Shown here one piece after another: positions 24,272-32,954 of a stretch of 39,104 nt of DNA. Position 1 is the stretch's first letter; each line of letters begins with the position of its first letter. Location of the stretch: NCBI GenBank assembly GCA_902536205.1, contig CACAWM010000003.1:1-39104 (forward strand), in the 5' to 3' direction. The notes under the pieces are model-generated. The model was not told where the DNA came from and did no database searches. It worked only from the letters and a program-made list of their open reading frames with translations. Origin of the DNA: an uncultured Pelagibacteraceae bacterium. GTDB taxonomy: Bacteria > Pseudomonadota > Alphaproteobacteria > Pelagibacterales > Pelagibacteraceae. The translations under genes and the position numbers were made by a program.

Positions 24272-24309
24272 GACTAATTTATATACTTTTTAAATGAAAA
24301 TTTGAATTA

Positions 24310-24888
24310 TTATAATTCATGCACTAATTTTCTTACATTTTGCATGTGTATATTAAATTTTTTTTCTGCCATGCCAGGTAGAACTTCATAAAATCTTATA
24401 TAAGTTGTTTTCATACCACCAAGTTTTAAAACTCCTGCTTTAATTCTTCTAAAAGGTATATTTTGAAACCAAGTTTGAATTGAGAACCAATTTCCCCCAT
24501 AACTCATAGACATAATAGCTTTTCTACCTTTCATCGCACCTGCAACAGGATACCCCCAATTACCAACAAGTCTTTTAAATGAAAAAAACCATTTAGGAGC
24601 TAAAGTTAAATCAATCCAATTTTCTAAAATTGCTGTAGCTCTAAGGTTGTAGCAAGGTGATATCATAAATAGTACGTCACTTGACTCTAATCTTTTTCTA
24701 TAATCTAAAATTTGTTTATTCGGTCCAGAACCGTCAAAAAAGGGAATAGGCTTTTCTTCATGTAAGTTAATTAAATCAATTTGATGACCTAATTTCTTAG
24801 CCTCATCAATAAAAGTATCTCTTACAGATGCATTAAAAGATTTTTTAATATTGTGGTGACCATATACAACGAAAATTCTCTTAGACAT
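24310..24888 (-). CDS. flavodoxin-fold NAD(P)H dehydrogenase (quinone)
   Basis: A 192-residue protein of the flavodoxin_2 group. The N-terminal strand-loop FVVYGHHNIKKSFNAS is the FMN/FAD phosphate-binding site, followed by ISPCYNLRATAILENWIDL and the conserved KGRKAIMSMSYGGN loop. Related proteins (KefF, MdaB, DT-diaphorase) reduce quinones by two electrons with NAD(P)H. The ATG lies two bases after the stop of the 51-residue membrane protein gene. Confidence 0.85.
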   Translation of the reverse strand: MSKRIFVVYGHHNIKKSFNASVRDTFIDEAKKLGHQIDLINLHEEKPIPFFDGSGPNKQILDYRKRLESSDVLFMISPCYNLRATAILENWIDLTLAPKWFFSFKRLVGNWGYPVAGAMKGRKAIMSMSYGGNWFSIQTWFQNIPFRRIKAGVLKLGGMKTTYIRFYEVLPGMAEKKFNIHMQNVRKLVHEL

Positions 24889-24890
24889 CT

Positions 24891-25046
24891 TTAATTTTCT
24901 AAATCATTTTTTTCATTTTTTCTTATTAAAAACCCTGAACCTATCCCCACTGCTATAGCTGAAATAACCCATGAATATTCTTGTTCACTGAAAAGTACTA
25001 AAAGACCAAAACCTATAATGATTATTCCTAAAAGCTTATTATCCAT
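24891..25046 (-). CDS. 51-residue two-span membrane protein
   Basis: ATG at 25046-25044 to TAA at 24893-24891 encodes a 51-residue peptide with two hydrophobic stretches (LLGIIIIGFGLLVLF and WVISAIAVGIGSGFLI) joined by a short polar turn, and a charged tail (RKNEKNDLEN). It begins the leftward array and ends two bases before the quinone reductase start, which supports a real gene. No family recognised. Confidence 0.6.
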   Translation of the reverse strand: MDNKLLGIIIIGFGLLVLFSEQEYSWVISAIAVGIGSGFLIRKNEKNDLEN

Positions 25047-25156
25047 TGATAAATCAAAAATTATAATAAAGATAAATTAACCATATGTCATGAAAAAAAT
25101 AAGCATTTTAGTTTGAGGACTTTTAAATCTTTGCTTTAGCCTTTAATATCTTCCTA
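25047..25156. promoter_or_regulatory. divergent promoter region
   Basis: These 110 bases separate the leftward array from the rightward rlmN-like gene and must hold both promoters. A TATAAT-like string occurs in the leftward half (complement of about 25062-25068). No operator or riboswitch is evident. Confidence 0.45.
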
Positions 25157-26248
25157 ATGGAAAGACAAAATTTTTATGATTTAAACTTCGATCAGCTTAA
25201 ATCTTTTTTAATTGAAAAAGGGGAGGTTGAGCCAAAAAAAGCAAAGATGAGATCTCAACAATTGTTTAATGCAGTTTATAAAAAAAATATTAAAAGCTTT
25301 GATGAACTTACTACATTTGGAACTGAACTTAGAAGTAAGATCAAAGATCTAATTAGTCTGGAAAAACCAAAAATTATAGATGTTCAAAAATCTAAGGATG
25401 GTACTATAAAATTTCTTTTAGAGCTTAAAGATAAACGTAATGTAGAGACAGTCCTCATTCCGGATAAATCGAAAAGCAGATATACAATTTGTTTATCTGT
25501 ATCAGTGGGTTGTTATCTCTCTTGCGAATTTTGTGCAACAGCTCAAATTTCAAAAAAATTAGTAAGAAATTTATCGCCGGGAGAAATAATCTCACAAATA
25601 ATTTTAAGTAAAGATTATATTAATGATTGGTCGACACAGAAAAAAATAACCAATCAAGTATTAATGGGCGAAGGTTCACCCTTTTTAAATCTAGATAATG
25701 TTAAAATAGCAATTGATAACTCAAAAAATAAAGATGGCTTAGAATACGGAAGAACTAGGATCACAGTCAGCACTGTTGGAGTTGGAATAAAAAAAGATAA
25801 TTTAGATGCAATAGAGTGGGCTGCAAATGAGTTAGATGTTTATCTTGCATGGAGTTTACATAGCTCAATACCAAAACATAGATCAGAATTAATGCCAATA
25901 AATGACAAATATTCTATTAATTCATTATTACCACAGCTAAAAAGATATTATGAAAAAACAAAATTACCTATTTTTATTGAATGGATATGTTTAGATGAAA
26001 ATCTAACAAATGATCATGCAAAAGAATTAATAAAGATTATGAAAAAAGTTCCTTCAAAATTAAATTTGATCGAATTTAATCCTCTATCCAACAAAAATTT
26101 CAAACCAGCAACTCAAGAAAATATAGATAAGTTTTCTAAAAAAATTCAAGAAGCAGGTTTTCTTTCTCTATTTAGAAGAAGTAGGGGTAGAGACATAAAT
26201 GCATCTTGTGGATCCTTAGCAAATAAGAAAGCTATAGGAAATGGATAA
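25157..26248 (+). CDS. rlmN: RlmN/Cfr-family radical SAM RNA methyltransferase
   Basis: A 363-residue protein. The radical-SAM cluster is Cys119-x3-Cys123-x2-Cys126 (GCYLSCEFCATAQ), followed by RNLSPGEIISQI, TRITVSTVGVG, WSLHSSIPKHRSELMPIN and the C-terminal acceptor Cys351 in GRDINASCGSL, the RlmN signature. It should methylate C2 of A2503 in 23S rRNA and possibly tRNA A37. The usual GMGEP SAM-binding block reads GEGSP (171-175), a departure at the Glu of GEP. The last eight bases overlap the next gene. Confidence 0.88.
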   Translation: MERQNFYDLNFDQLKSFLIEKGEVEPKKAKMRSQQLFNAVYKKNIKSFDELTTFGTELRSKIKDLISLEKPKIIDVQKSKDGTIKFLLELKDKRNVETVLIPDKSKSRYTICLSVSVGCYLSCEFCATAQISKKLVRNLSPGEIISQIILSKDYINDWSTQKKITNQVLMGEGSPFLNLDNVKIAIDNSKNKDGLEYGRTRITVSTVGVGIKKDNLDAIEWAANELDVYLAWSLHSSIPKHRSELMPINDKYSINSLLPQLKRYYEKTKLPIFIEWICLDENLTNDHAKELIKIMKKVPSKLNLIEFNPLSNKNFKPATQENIDKFSKKIQEAGFLSLFRRSRGRDINASCGSLANKKAIGNG

Positions 26249-27188
26249 TTTACATATTTTTCTAGGTGCAACTGTTGCTGACGCAGCCACCAGACCTTTG
26301 CATTGGGTCTATGATCCAAAAAGATTAAATCAATACATTAAAGGGAAAAAAGAAATCGCCTTTTTAAAAAAAAGCAGAAGTCCATTTTATTCGATCAAAA
26401 CAGGTGAAGTTTCCGGCTACAATGATGTTGGACAAGTAATGTTTAGAACATTAATTTCAACAAAAAAAAAATCAGATGTTTTAAAAAATTTTAAGAAAAA
26501 TGTTGTTAAAAACTTTGGACCAGGTTCAGCTTATTGGAAGAATTTAAAACTCAGAAAAAAATACAAAAAGATTAAATGGAAAGGGCCCATGGATGGTCCA
26601 TGGATCCACCAAAACATATTAGAAACTATTCAAAACATTAAAACTAAGAAGAGCACAACTGGAGGCAAAAAGGTAAACGAGTCTGATGGGTATTGCGCCG
26701 CTTTACCTTATTTTCTATATAATAATTCAGAGCCAGACTTAAAAAGGATTATAAAAAGTGTAGCTAATTCTAAAGTAAATGAAACTTATGCGTTAGCAAA
26801 ATTAGAGATAATAGATCTAGCAATGAAAGGTGAGAAAAGTCCTGTAAATGCTTTTGCTAGAAAGTATGGGAGAAAACGTTATTTCAAAGACGTTGTTGCT
26901 AATATTAAAAAGGTTTTAAGATTAAAAAAACATAATCATACTCAAGTTGTTAAGAAATTTGGAAAAGCGTGTAGCTATCCCGGCACATTCATGGGTTCTA
27001 TTCATGCTATGATTACCTCTAATAATTATAAATCTGCAATTATTAAAACCATTAAGGCTGGGGGTTGCAATTGTTCTAGAGCTAATTTTGTAGGAGCTTA
27101 TTTTACTGCTTATAAAGGTATTAAAAGTATTCCCTCACCTTGGATTAAAAAAACTTTTCCTGCAAAAAATATTATAAAATATATTTAA
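26241..27188 (+). CDS. ADP-ribosylglycohydrolase-like protein (J1-crystallin/SelJ branch)
   Basis: A 315-residue all-helical protein. The N-terminal GATVADAATRPLHWVYDP and SGYNDVGQVM blocks, and the C-terminal GGCNCSRANFVGAYF followed by SIPSPW, match the branch of the ADP-ribosylglycohydrolase superfamily that includes J1-crystallins and selenoprotein J. Classical members have GGDxD here to hold two magnesium ions; this protein has GGCN (274-277), so hydrolase activity is uncertain. It overlaps rlmN by eight bases and is probably co-transcribed with it. Confidence 0.72.
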   Translation: MDNLHIFLGATVADAATRPLHWVYDPKRLNQYIKGKKEIAFLKKSRSPFYSIKTGEVSGYNDVGQVMFRTLISTKKKSDVLKNFKKNVVKNFGPGSAYWKNLKLRKKYKKIKWKGPMDGPWIHQNILETIQNIKTKKSTTGGKKVNESDGYCAALPYFLYNNSEPDLKRIIKSVANSKVNETYALAKLEIIDLAMKGEKSPVNAFARKYGRKRYFKDVVANIKKVLRLKKHNHTQVVKKFGKACSYPGTFMGSIHAMITSNNYKSAIIKTIKAGGCNCSRANFVGAYFTAYKGIKSIPSPWIKKTFPAKNIIKYI

Positions 27189-27214
27189 TTTCTCTAAATC
27201 ATGTATAATGTATC

Positions 27215-28243
27215 ATGGATTCGATAGTAGCATTATTGATAATATGTTTGTTATTAGCTAACCTTATTGCAGTAATATTTTTAATTAAACGTAAACAACC
27301 AGATCAAATTGATAACAGTCAGATTTTAAAAGATGAAGTAAGTTCTTTAAGAAATTCTTTTAGTCAGTCATTTGGCTCTATGAGTAAAGAAATTGCAAAA
27401 GACATGACAGGAGCACTTACAAAAGTAGATGAAAAGGTTGGAGTATTTAATCGTCAAGTAAGTGAACTTAACAAAAGCCAGGATAATTTTAGTAAAATTT
27501 TAAGTGGTGTAAAAACTTACGGTACATTAGCTGAATTTGGGTTAGGAGCTCTTTTAAAAGATTTGCTTCCAGCATCACAATTTATAGCAAATGTGAAAAT
27601 GAAGGAAGACACATCTGAAACAGTTGAGTTTGCTATAAAACTACAAGATGTCCTACTTCCTATTGACAGCCATTGGCCTGTTGAAAAATATAAGGCCATT
27701 GATGATGCCTATAATGCTAATGATAAAGATGCTCAATCTGAAGCGAGAAAAGATTTAGCAGCTGCTTTTAGATTAAAAGCAAAAGCTGTTAACACGAAAT
27801 ATATAGCTCCACCGAAAAGTACAGATTTTGCAATTGTCTATGTTCCAACAGAAGGACTTTTTGCAGAACTTTCAAGTTACAGAGATCCAAAAACAAAAGA
27901 ATTATTACTTCAAGAATTAAGAACAAAATACAAAGTTACAATTTCAGGTCCAAATACTTTATCCGCACTGTTACAATCTTATCATTTAGGATTTCAAACA
28001 TTAAAAGTACAGCAACATGCTACGCAAATTTATAGCGATTTAAGAAATATAAGTTCAAGATTTGACAAACATTTTGATGGGATAAAAGATTTAAGGAAAA
28101 AACTTGAGCAAGCTATGACTGCTACCGATGGCTTTGGAAGAGACGCAAGATCAATAATGAATACACTGTCTAATATTAAAGACCCTCAACAGGTAAAAGA
28201 AACATTAGAGGAAAATTCAGAAAAGATAAAAGTTCTTAAGTAG
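27215..28243 (+). CDS. rmuC: DNA recombination protein RmuC
   Basis: A 342-residue protein with an N-terminal membrane anchor (IVALLIICLLLANLIAVIFLI), a coiled-coil stretch (about 30-90) and the RmuC nuclease-like domain: TYGTLAEFGLGALLKDLLP, VEFAIKLQDVLLPIDSHWP, AIVYVPTEGLFAEL and the VTISGPNTLSALLQSYHLGF block. RmuC limits inversions and other rearrangements at repeats. A TATAAT hexamer at 27204-27209 lies five bases before the ATG. Exonuclease I, another repair nuclease, follows seven bases downstream. Confidence 0.93.
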   Translation: MDSIVALLIICLLLANLIAVIFLIKRKQPDQIDNSQILKDEVSSLRNSFSQSFGSMSKEIAKDMTGALTKVDEKVGVFNRQVSELNKSQDNFSKILSGVKTYGTLAEFGLGALLKDLLPASQFIANVKMKEDTSETVEFAIKLQDVLLPIDSHWPVEKYKAIDDAYNANDKDAQSEARKDLAAAFRLKAKAVNTKYIAPPKSTDFAIVYVPTEGLFAELSSYRDPKTKELLLQELRTKYKVTISGPNTLSALLQSYHLGFQTLKVQQHATQIYSDLRNISSRFDKHFDGIKDLRKKLEQAMTATDGFGRDARSIMNTLSNIKDPQQVKETLEENSEKIKVLK

Positions 28244-28250
28244 ATTTAAT

Positions 28251-29669
28251 ATGTCCAATTTTGTCTTTTATGATTTCGAAACCAGTTCCTCCAATAAATA
28301 TTGGGGGCAGATAATTCAAATAGGCGCTGTCTTAACCAATGATAATCTCGATGAACTAGACAGATTTGATGTAAGATGCAGATTAAGCCCAGGAATTATT
28401 CCTGAAGCTATGGCACTGATTGTAAATAAATCGTCCCCTCAGATGTTAAAGAATTCAAATTTATCTCATTATGAGATGATAAGACAATTTGTTGAAACTT
28501 TAAAAAGATGGGGAAAGGCTACTTACATAGGTTTCAACTCAATAGAATTCGACGAAGAGTTTCTAAGGTGTACTTTATTTCAAACTTTAGAATATCCTTA
28601 CATCACAAGCACGAATGGAAACACTAGAGGAGATATTCTGAGTTTAGCTAGAGCTGCTAATTTGTACTACCCAAATACTTTAAAAAACTCTGTTAACGAA
28701 AAAGGTAATGATGTTTATAAATTAGATCAAATGGCTCCTCTCAATGGTATTAAACACGTCGCTCATCAAGCTATCGGAGACGTTGCTGCCACCATTGGAA
28801 TAGCTAAAATCATTTCAAAAAAAGCTCCCAATGTTTGGAAAGCAAGCATGTTGACTATGGATAAAACTCAATCATTGGAAATAATTAAAAAAGAACTTTT
28901 CTTTTGTACAAATGAATACTTCTATGGACGTAGCAGACCTTACGTTCAAACTTTTGTGTGCCAGCACCCCCAATATCAGTGGCCGTTATGTTTTGATTTA
29001 AGGCACGATCCAACACCTTACTTAAGCATGCCATTAAAGGAATTGGAGGCTGCAATGAAAAAACAACCAAAGTTTATGAGAACTGTAAGACATAATAAAC
29101 ATCCAGTTATAATGAATCCATCTTATGGAGATAAATTTGAGGAATACAAAGTTATAGGGACAGCAAAATTAAAAGCTAGGGCAGAGCTTATTAGAAAAGA
29201 TAAAGAATTTGCAGAAAAAATTCAATCTATAAAATATTCAGAGTTAGAGGAAAAAGAGCAAAATAAATCGCAGGAGGATTTATATAACGAGGAAAGCATT
29301 TACGCTAAATTTACAACAGCAGAAGACAATAAAGTAATGCCTGAATTCCATTCTGCTGAGTGGGATAAAAAATTAGGTGTAATTTCTAAATTTAAAGATG
29401 AACGCCTACAATATTTTGGAAAAAAACTTCTCTATATGGAAAAACCTGAAGTTTTAAGTAAAGAGGATTATAATTTGATTCATAAAGATACAGCTAAGAA
29501 ACTTTTAAGTACGAATAATGAAAAATGGAACACAATACCTAGAACTTATTCAGAGATTGACACTTTACGAGCAAAATTTGAAAAACAAGAAGATATGGAT
29601 AAATTAAAAATTTTAGATGATATTAACGCATACGTTGAAGATTTAGAAAAACATTACTTATCTGCGTAG
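28251..29669 (+). CDS. sbcB: exodeoxyribonuclease I
   Basis: A 472-residue protein, close to the 475 residues of E. coli ExoI. The DEDDh exonuclease site starts with Asp8 and Glu10 in FYDFETSSS, continues through FNSIEFDEEFLR and closes with His and Asp in HQAIGDVAATIG; the SH3-like and helical C-terminal domains follow. It degrades single-stranded DNA 3' to 5' in mismatch repair and recombination. SbcB is mainly a gammaproteobacterial gene, so its presence beside rmuC in an alphaproteobacterium is worth noting. Confidence 0.93.
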   Translation: MSNFVFYDFETSSSNKYWGQIIQIGAVLTNDNLDELDRFDVRCRLSPGIIPEAMALIVNKSSPQMLKNSNLSHYEMIRQFVETLKRWGKATYIGFNSIEFDEEFLRCTLFQTLEYPYITSTNGNTRGDILSLARAANLYYPNTLKNSVNEKGNDVYKLDQMAPLNGIKHVAHQAIGDVAATIGIAKIISKKAPNVWKASMLTMDKTQSLEIIKKELFFCTNEYFYGRSRPYVQTFVCQHPQYQWPLCFDLRHDPTPYLSMPLKELEAAMKKQPKFMRTVRHNKHPVIMNPSYGDKFEEYKVIGTAKLKARAELIRKDKEFAEKIQSIKYSELEEKEQNKSQEDLYNEESIYAKFTTAEDNKVMPEFHSAEWDKKLGVISKFKDERLQYFGKKLLYMEKPEVLSKEDYNLIHKDTAKKLLSTNNEKWNTIPRTYSEIDTLRAKFEKQEDMDKLKILDDINAYVEDLEKHYLSA

Positions 29670-29703
29670 TTGACAAAAAATTTAAAATATTTATTTAAGG
29701 TGT

Positions 29704-30021
29704 ATGGCATTTAAAGATTCTACAGACGAAAAATTTCAAGAACAAATAAATGGTAGCAAGCTAAATTTAATTCAGTTTAGTGCATCATGGTGTGGACCAT
29801 GCCAGCAACTAAAACCGATTATAGAAAAGATCTCAAACGAAATGGCTGATAAAATTGACTGTTACTATCATGATATTGAAAGCCAACCCAATGAACCTAC
29901 AAAGTATTCCGTAAGAGGTGTGCCTACCGTGCTTTTATTTAAGGGTGGAAAACTTGTGGGTACTAAAGTCGGTGCTACTAGTGAAAAAGATATGTTAGAG
30001 TTTATTCAACCTCACGTCTAA
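29704..30021 (+). CDS. trxA: thioredoxin
   Basis: A 105-residue thioredoxin with the active site Cys30-Gly-Pro-Cys33 in SASWCGPCQQLKP, the cis-proline block RGVPTVLLFKGG, and no signal peptide, so it is cytoplasmic. It reduces protein disulfides and supplies electrons to enzymes such as MsrA and ribonucleotide reductase. It ends in a four-base overlap with folC on the other strand (CTAA). Confidence 0.92.
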   Translation: MAFKDSTDEKFQEQINGSKLNLIQFSASWCGPCQQLKPIIEKISNEMADKIDCYYHDIESQPNEPTKYSVRGVPTVLLFKGGKLVGTKVGATSEKDMLEFIQPHV

Positions 30022-31280
30022 TTTTTATTTAGAATATTTCCCACATTATATAAAGATCCTATACAAATAATTAACTTTTTATCTCTCGAGGTAATTTTCC
30101 TAATTGCTTCATTAAAATTATTAGCTTTTTCTACATTAAATCCATTTTTTTTAGCTATAACTTTTAGATCGGTGGCAGACATACTATTATTTTCTTTTTC
30201 AATTGGCATAGCTATTATCTTTTTAAAAACCCCTTTAAATTGTTTAATGAATAAATCAGGTTCTTTATTTTTCATCATAGCCCAAACAGCGTATTTAGGT
30301 AATTTAATATTTCTTAAGTAATTTGTTAAATTTTTAGCATCTGTCTCAGCATGGGCCCCATCAAGCATAATCTGTTCATTTTTATTAAGTTTATCTTTTA
30401 TCTTACCCTTTTTTAAGTACTGAAATCTCCCTTCGAATGAAATACTGGGAATAGTTCTTTCAATAATTTTTTTGTTAATTTTCAGATCAAGAGCTATCTT
30501 GATTGCATGACATAGGTTTTCTAATAATCCTTTTGAATGAATATTTTTTGTTTTTAATTTAATTTTATTTTTTTTATCTTGATAAAAATAACACTTATTT
30601 TTTTTAATTAATTTCCAGGTATTTGGATAATTTATTTTACTTTTATTATTTTTGAGATTTCTTTTAATTTTGTTTAATACGTTCGATTGTTGTTTACCAA
30701 CAAAGATTTGCGTAAAATTACTTAAAAAACCTACTTTCTGATAAACAACTTCATCTAAAGTTTTTTTTTTAAGAAAATTTAAATGTTGCTTATTAATATT
30801 GACGATTACTTGAGCTAAGGGAAAATCAAATACATTTGTCGAATCTTTGGCAAATAATGCACCTGCTTCTATAAAGTTATAATCAGTATTTTGTTTTGAA
30901 GCATTAATTATATAAACTACTGTAAGAACTTCAAAAATGGTAAGAGGTATATTTAATTTCTCAATTAACGTAATTGTTTGCTTAATTTCTTGATGAGTTA
31001 AATATTTATCACCCATCCAAAATCGTTCTTTAATATCTTTGAGGGAGGGAGAGATATATGCAGTTGTTGTCTGTTTGTTAGCTTCAATAAAACATTGAAC
31101 AGATCGTAATGTAGTATATTTGCCGCTTGAACCTAAAAAATTTACAACATTCTTAAGTTTTCTTTCCGGGTGATCTAATTTTTTAAGAACTAATTTTATT
31201 CTTTTTAAATCAAAATTAATAGTTTTGTTAAAAAGTTTGTGATTAGCTAGCTGCTTGTAGAGACTTATTGACTGTGACAT
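30018..31280 (-). CDS. folC: folylpolyglutamate synthase/dihydrofolate synthase
   Basis: A 420-residue Mur-ligase-like ATP enzyme. The P-loop is GSSGKYT (50-56) where most FolC have GTNGKGS, followed by an internal IVNINKQHLNF (ITxIGLDH block) and, in the C-terminal domain, MLDGAHAETDAKNL (the DGAHN motif). It adds glutamate to dihydropteroate and to folates. The ATG lies 38 bases inside accD, the longest overlap in the window; no later ATG suits. The divergent motifs leave some doubt about which of the two activities remain. Confidence 0.85.
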   Translation of the reverse strand: MSQSISLYKQLANHKLFNKTINFDLKRIKLVLKKLDHPERKLKNVVNFLGSSGKYTTLRSVQCFIEANKQTTTAYISPSLKDIKERFWMGDKYLTHQEIKQTITLIEKLNIPLTIFEVLTVVYIINASKQNTDYNFIEAGALFAKDSTNVFDFPLAQVIVNINKQHLNFLKKKTLDEVVYQKVGFLSNFTQIFVGKQQSNVLNKIKRNLKNNKSKINYPNTWKLIKKNKCYFYQDKKNKIKLKTKNIHSKGLLENLCHAIKIALDLKINKKIIERTIPSISFEGRFQYLKKGKIKDKLNKNEQIMLDGAHAETDAKNLTNYLRNIKLPKYAVWAMMKNKEPDLFIKQFKGVFKKIIAMPIEKENNSMSATDLKVIAKKNGFNVEKANNFNEAIRKITSRDKKLIICIGSLYNVGNILNKN

Positions 31281-32157
31281 TCGAGTCCTGTTTAGCTTGA
31301 GACTCTGCTTTTTTCAATAGAACATTTAGCAATGTTCCGATAGTTGAATTTAAGTATTGTCTTTCAACAACTAAATCTATACCCCCATGATCTTTGACAT
31401 ATTCAGCAGTCTGAAATTGCTCAGGTAAAGTTTCTCGAACAGTATCTTGAATTACTCTTCTTCCCGCAAATCCAATCGTAGCTTTTGGTTCAGCAATCAA
31501 TATATCACCTAACATTGCCCATGATGCTGTAACACCACCGGTTGTTGGATCCGTTAAAACTACTACGAAAGGAATATTTTTTCTTTTCAATTCGTTAACA
31601 GCTAAAGCGGTTCTAGACATCTGCATCAATGCAATTGACGACTCCATCATTCTTTGGCCTCCAGAACAGCTAAAAAAAACATAAGGCATTTTATTTTCGA
31701 TTGCATGTTGAGCACCAGCTATAAATGCTTCACCTGATGCTGCTCCAAAGGATCCACCAATAAATCTAAAATCTTGTGCTCCAACTACCATGTTAATATT
31801 TTGAACTTTTCCTTTTGCAACTAATATTGCATCGTTTTGCCCGGTAAGTTTACGAGCTGCTTTTAATCGATCAGTATACTTTTTTTTATCCTCAAAATTT
31901 AAAGGATCGTCTTTCGGCAAAGGAGTTTCTATTAATTCAAAATCTTTGTTATCAAAAAAGGTTTCAAATCTTTCTCGACAAGTTAATTTATGATGTGCTC
32001 CACATTTAGGACAGACCTTTTGATTAGCCTCCATATCCTCTTTATATATTAAGTTTTTACATCCACATGTTGTCCAAAGATTTTCATCTGTTTTTGAAGA
32101 TTTTTTTTCAAAAAGTGATTTTATTTTCGGTTTAATAAATTTAGAGATCCAATTCAT
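31243..32157 (-). CDS. accD: acetyl-CoA carboxylase carboxyltransferase subunit beta
   Basis: A 304-residue protein with the carboxyltransferase core: GSFGAASGEAFIAGAQHAIE, the SGGQRMMESSIALMQM block, VLTDPTTGGVTASWAMLGD and IGFAGRRVIQDTVRE. With AccA it transfers the carboxyl group from biotin to acetyl-CoA for fatty acid synthesis. The N-terminal zinc ribbon reads Cys31-x-Cys33 ... Cys49-x2-Cys52, one residue short in its first pair. The start overlaps trpA as ATGA. Confidence 0.95.
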   Translation of the reverse strand: MNWISKFIKPKIKSLFEKKSSKTDENLWTTCGCKNLIYKEDMEANQKVCPKCGAHHKLTCRERFETFFDNKDFELIETPLPKDDPLNFEDKKKYTDRLKAARKLTGQNDAILVAKGKVQNINMVVGAQDFRFIGGSFGAASGEAFIAGAQHAIENKMPYVFFSCSGGQRMMESSIALMQMSRTALAVNELKRKNIPFVVVLTDPTTGGVTASWAMLGDILIAEPKATIGFAGRRVIQDTVRETLPEQFQTAEYVKDHGGIDLVVERQYLNSTIGTLLNVLLKKAESQAKQDSNVTVNKSLQAAS

Positions 32158-32954
32158 ATAATTTTATTTTTTAAATTGTACACAACTTTATCTAATTTTG
32201 TGACAGGATTTTGTCCCATTTTGAGTGAATTAGTTATGGTTTTACACAACATACTTCCGATTACTAGCCCATTAGCCGATTTTAAGGAGGATATGGTCTT
32301 ATCAGTAATGCCAAACCCTATAACTAGATTCTTTTTTGGGTTGATTCTTTTTATAGAATTGTAGTTTTGAAGAATTCTTTTAGATGAAACTTTTAGCCTT
32401 CCTCCAGTAGTTGAGAGCATCGAAATATAATAAATCATATCATGTGAGTCTTGAATAATTTTTTTCATCCTTTCCTTAGATGTGGTAGGAGATAGAAGCT
32501 GTATAAAATTTATTGACATTCTTTTACACTTTTTTGCAAAGTTTTTATTTTCAGGATATGGGAGATCAACTATTATTAAGCCGTCTACACCTGAAGATTT
32601 ACAACTTTTTAAAAAATTATTTTCACCATTTTGATAAATTAAGTTGAAATAGCCCATTAGAATAATTGGTTTATTTGGATTGATTTTTTTAAATTTTCTT
32701 ACTATTTGAAAAACATCTTTCAATTTAATTCCATTTTTAAGAGCTCTATGTGAACTTCCTTGTATCTGTCCACCGTCAGCAATAGGTGTGTTATGTGGAA
32801 ATCCTAGCTCAAGAATATCTGCATGCTTTGATATTTTATTTAAAATTTTTAAAGAATTATCTTTAGTGTTATCGCCTGCAACTGTGTAAGTGATTAAAGC
32901 TGGTCTTCTTTCTTTTTTACAATTATCAAAAGCTAAGACAATTTTTGACTTCAT
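32154..32954 (-). CDS. trpA: tryptophan synthase alpha subunit
   Basis: A 266-residue TIM barrel. The catalytic Glu49 (ILELGFP) and Asp60 (IADGGQIQ) fall at exactly the positions known in the Salmonella enzyme, and IQLLSPTTSKERM, YYISMLSTTGGR and IGFGI follow the standard order. It cleaves indole-3-glycerol phosphate to indole, which passes to TrpB. The motif surroundings are less conserved than usual (GGQ for the common GPT/GPV). It overlaps trpB and accD by four bases each. Confidence 0.92.
   Translation of the reverse strand: MKSKIVLAFDNCKKERRPALITYTVAGDNTKDNSLKILNKISKHADILELGFPHNTPIADGGQIQGSSHRALKNGIKLKDVFQIVRKFKKINPNKPIILMGYFNLIYQNGENNFLKSCKSSGVDGLIIVDLPYPENKNFAKKCKRMSINFIQLLSPTTSKERMKKIIQDSHDMIYYISMLSTTGGRLKVSSKRILQNYNSIKRINPKKNLVIGFGITDKTISSLKSANGLVIGSMLCKTITNSLKMGQNPVTKLDKVVYNLKNKII

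Noticed and set aside
25090..25116. ATG followed by eight codons (MKKISILV) and a stop upstream of rlmN, resembling a broken signal peptide or leader peptide
   Set aside because: Too short, no ribosome binding site, and no conserved continuation in any frame; AT-rich chance is enough to explain it.
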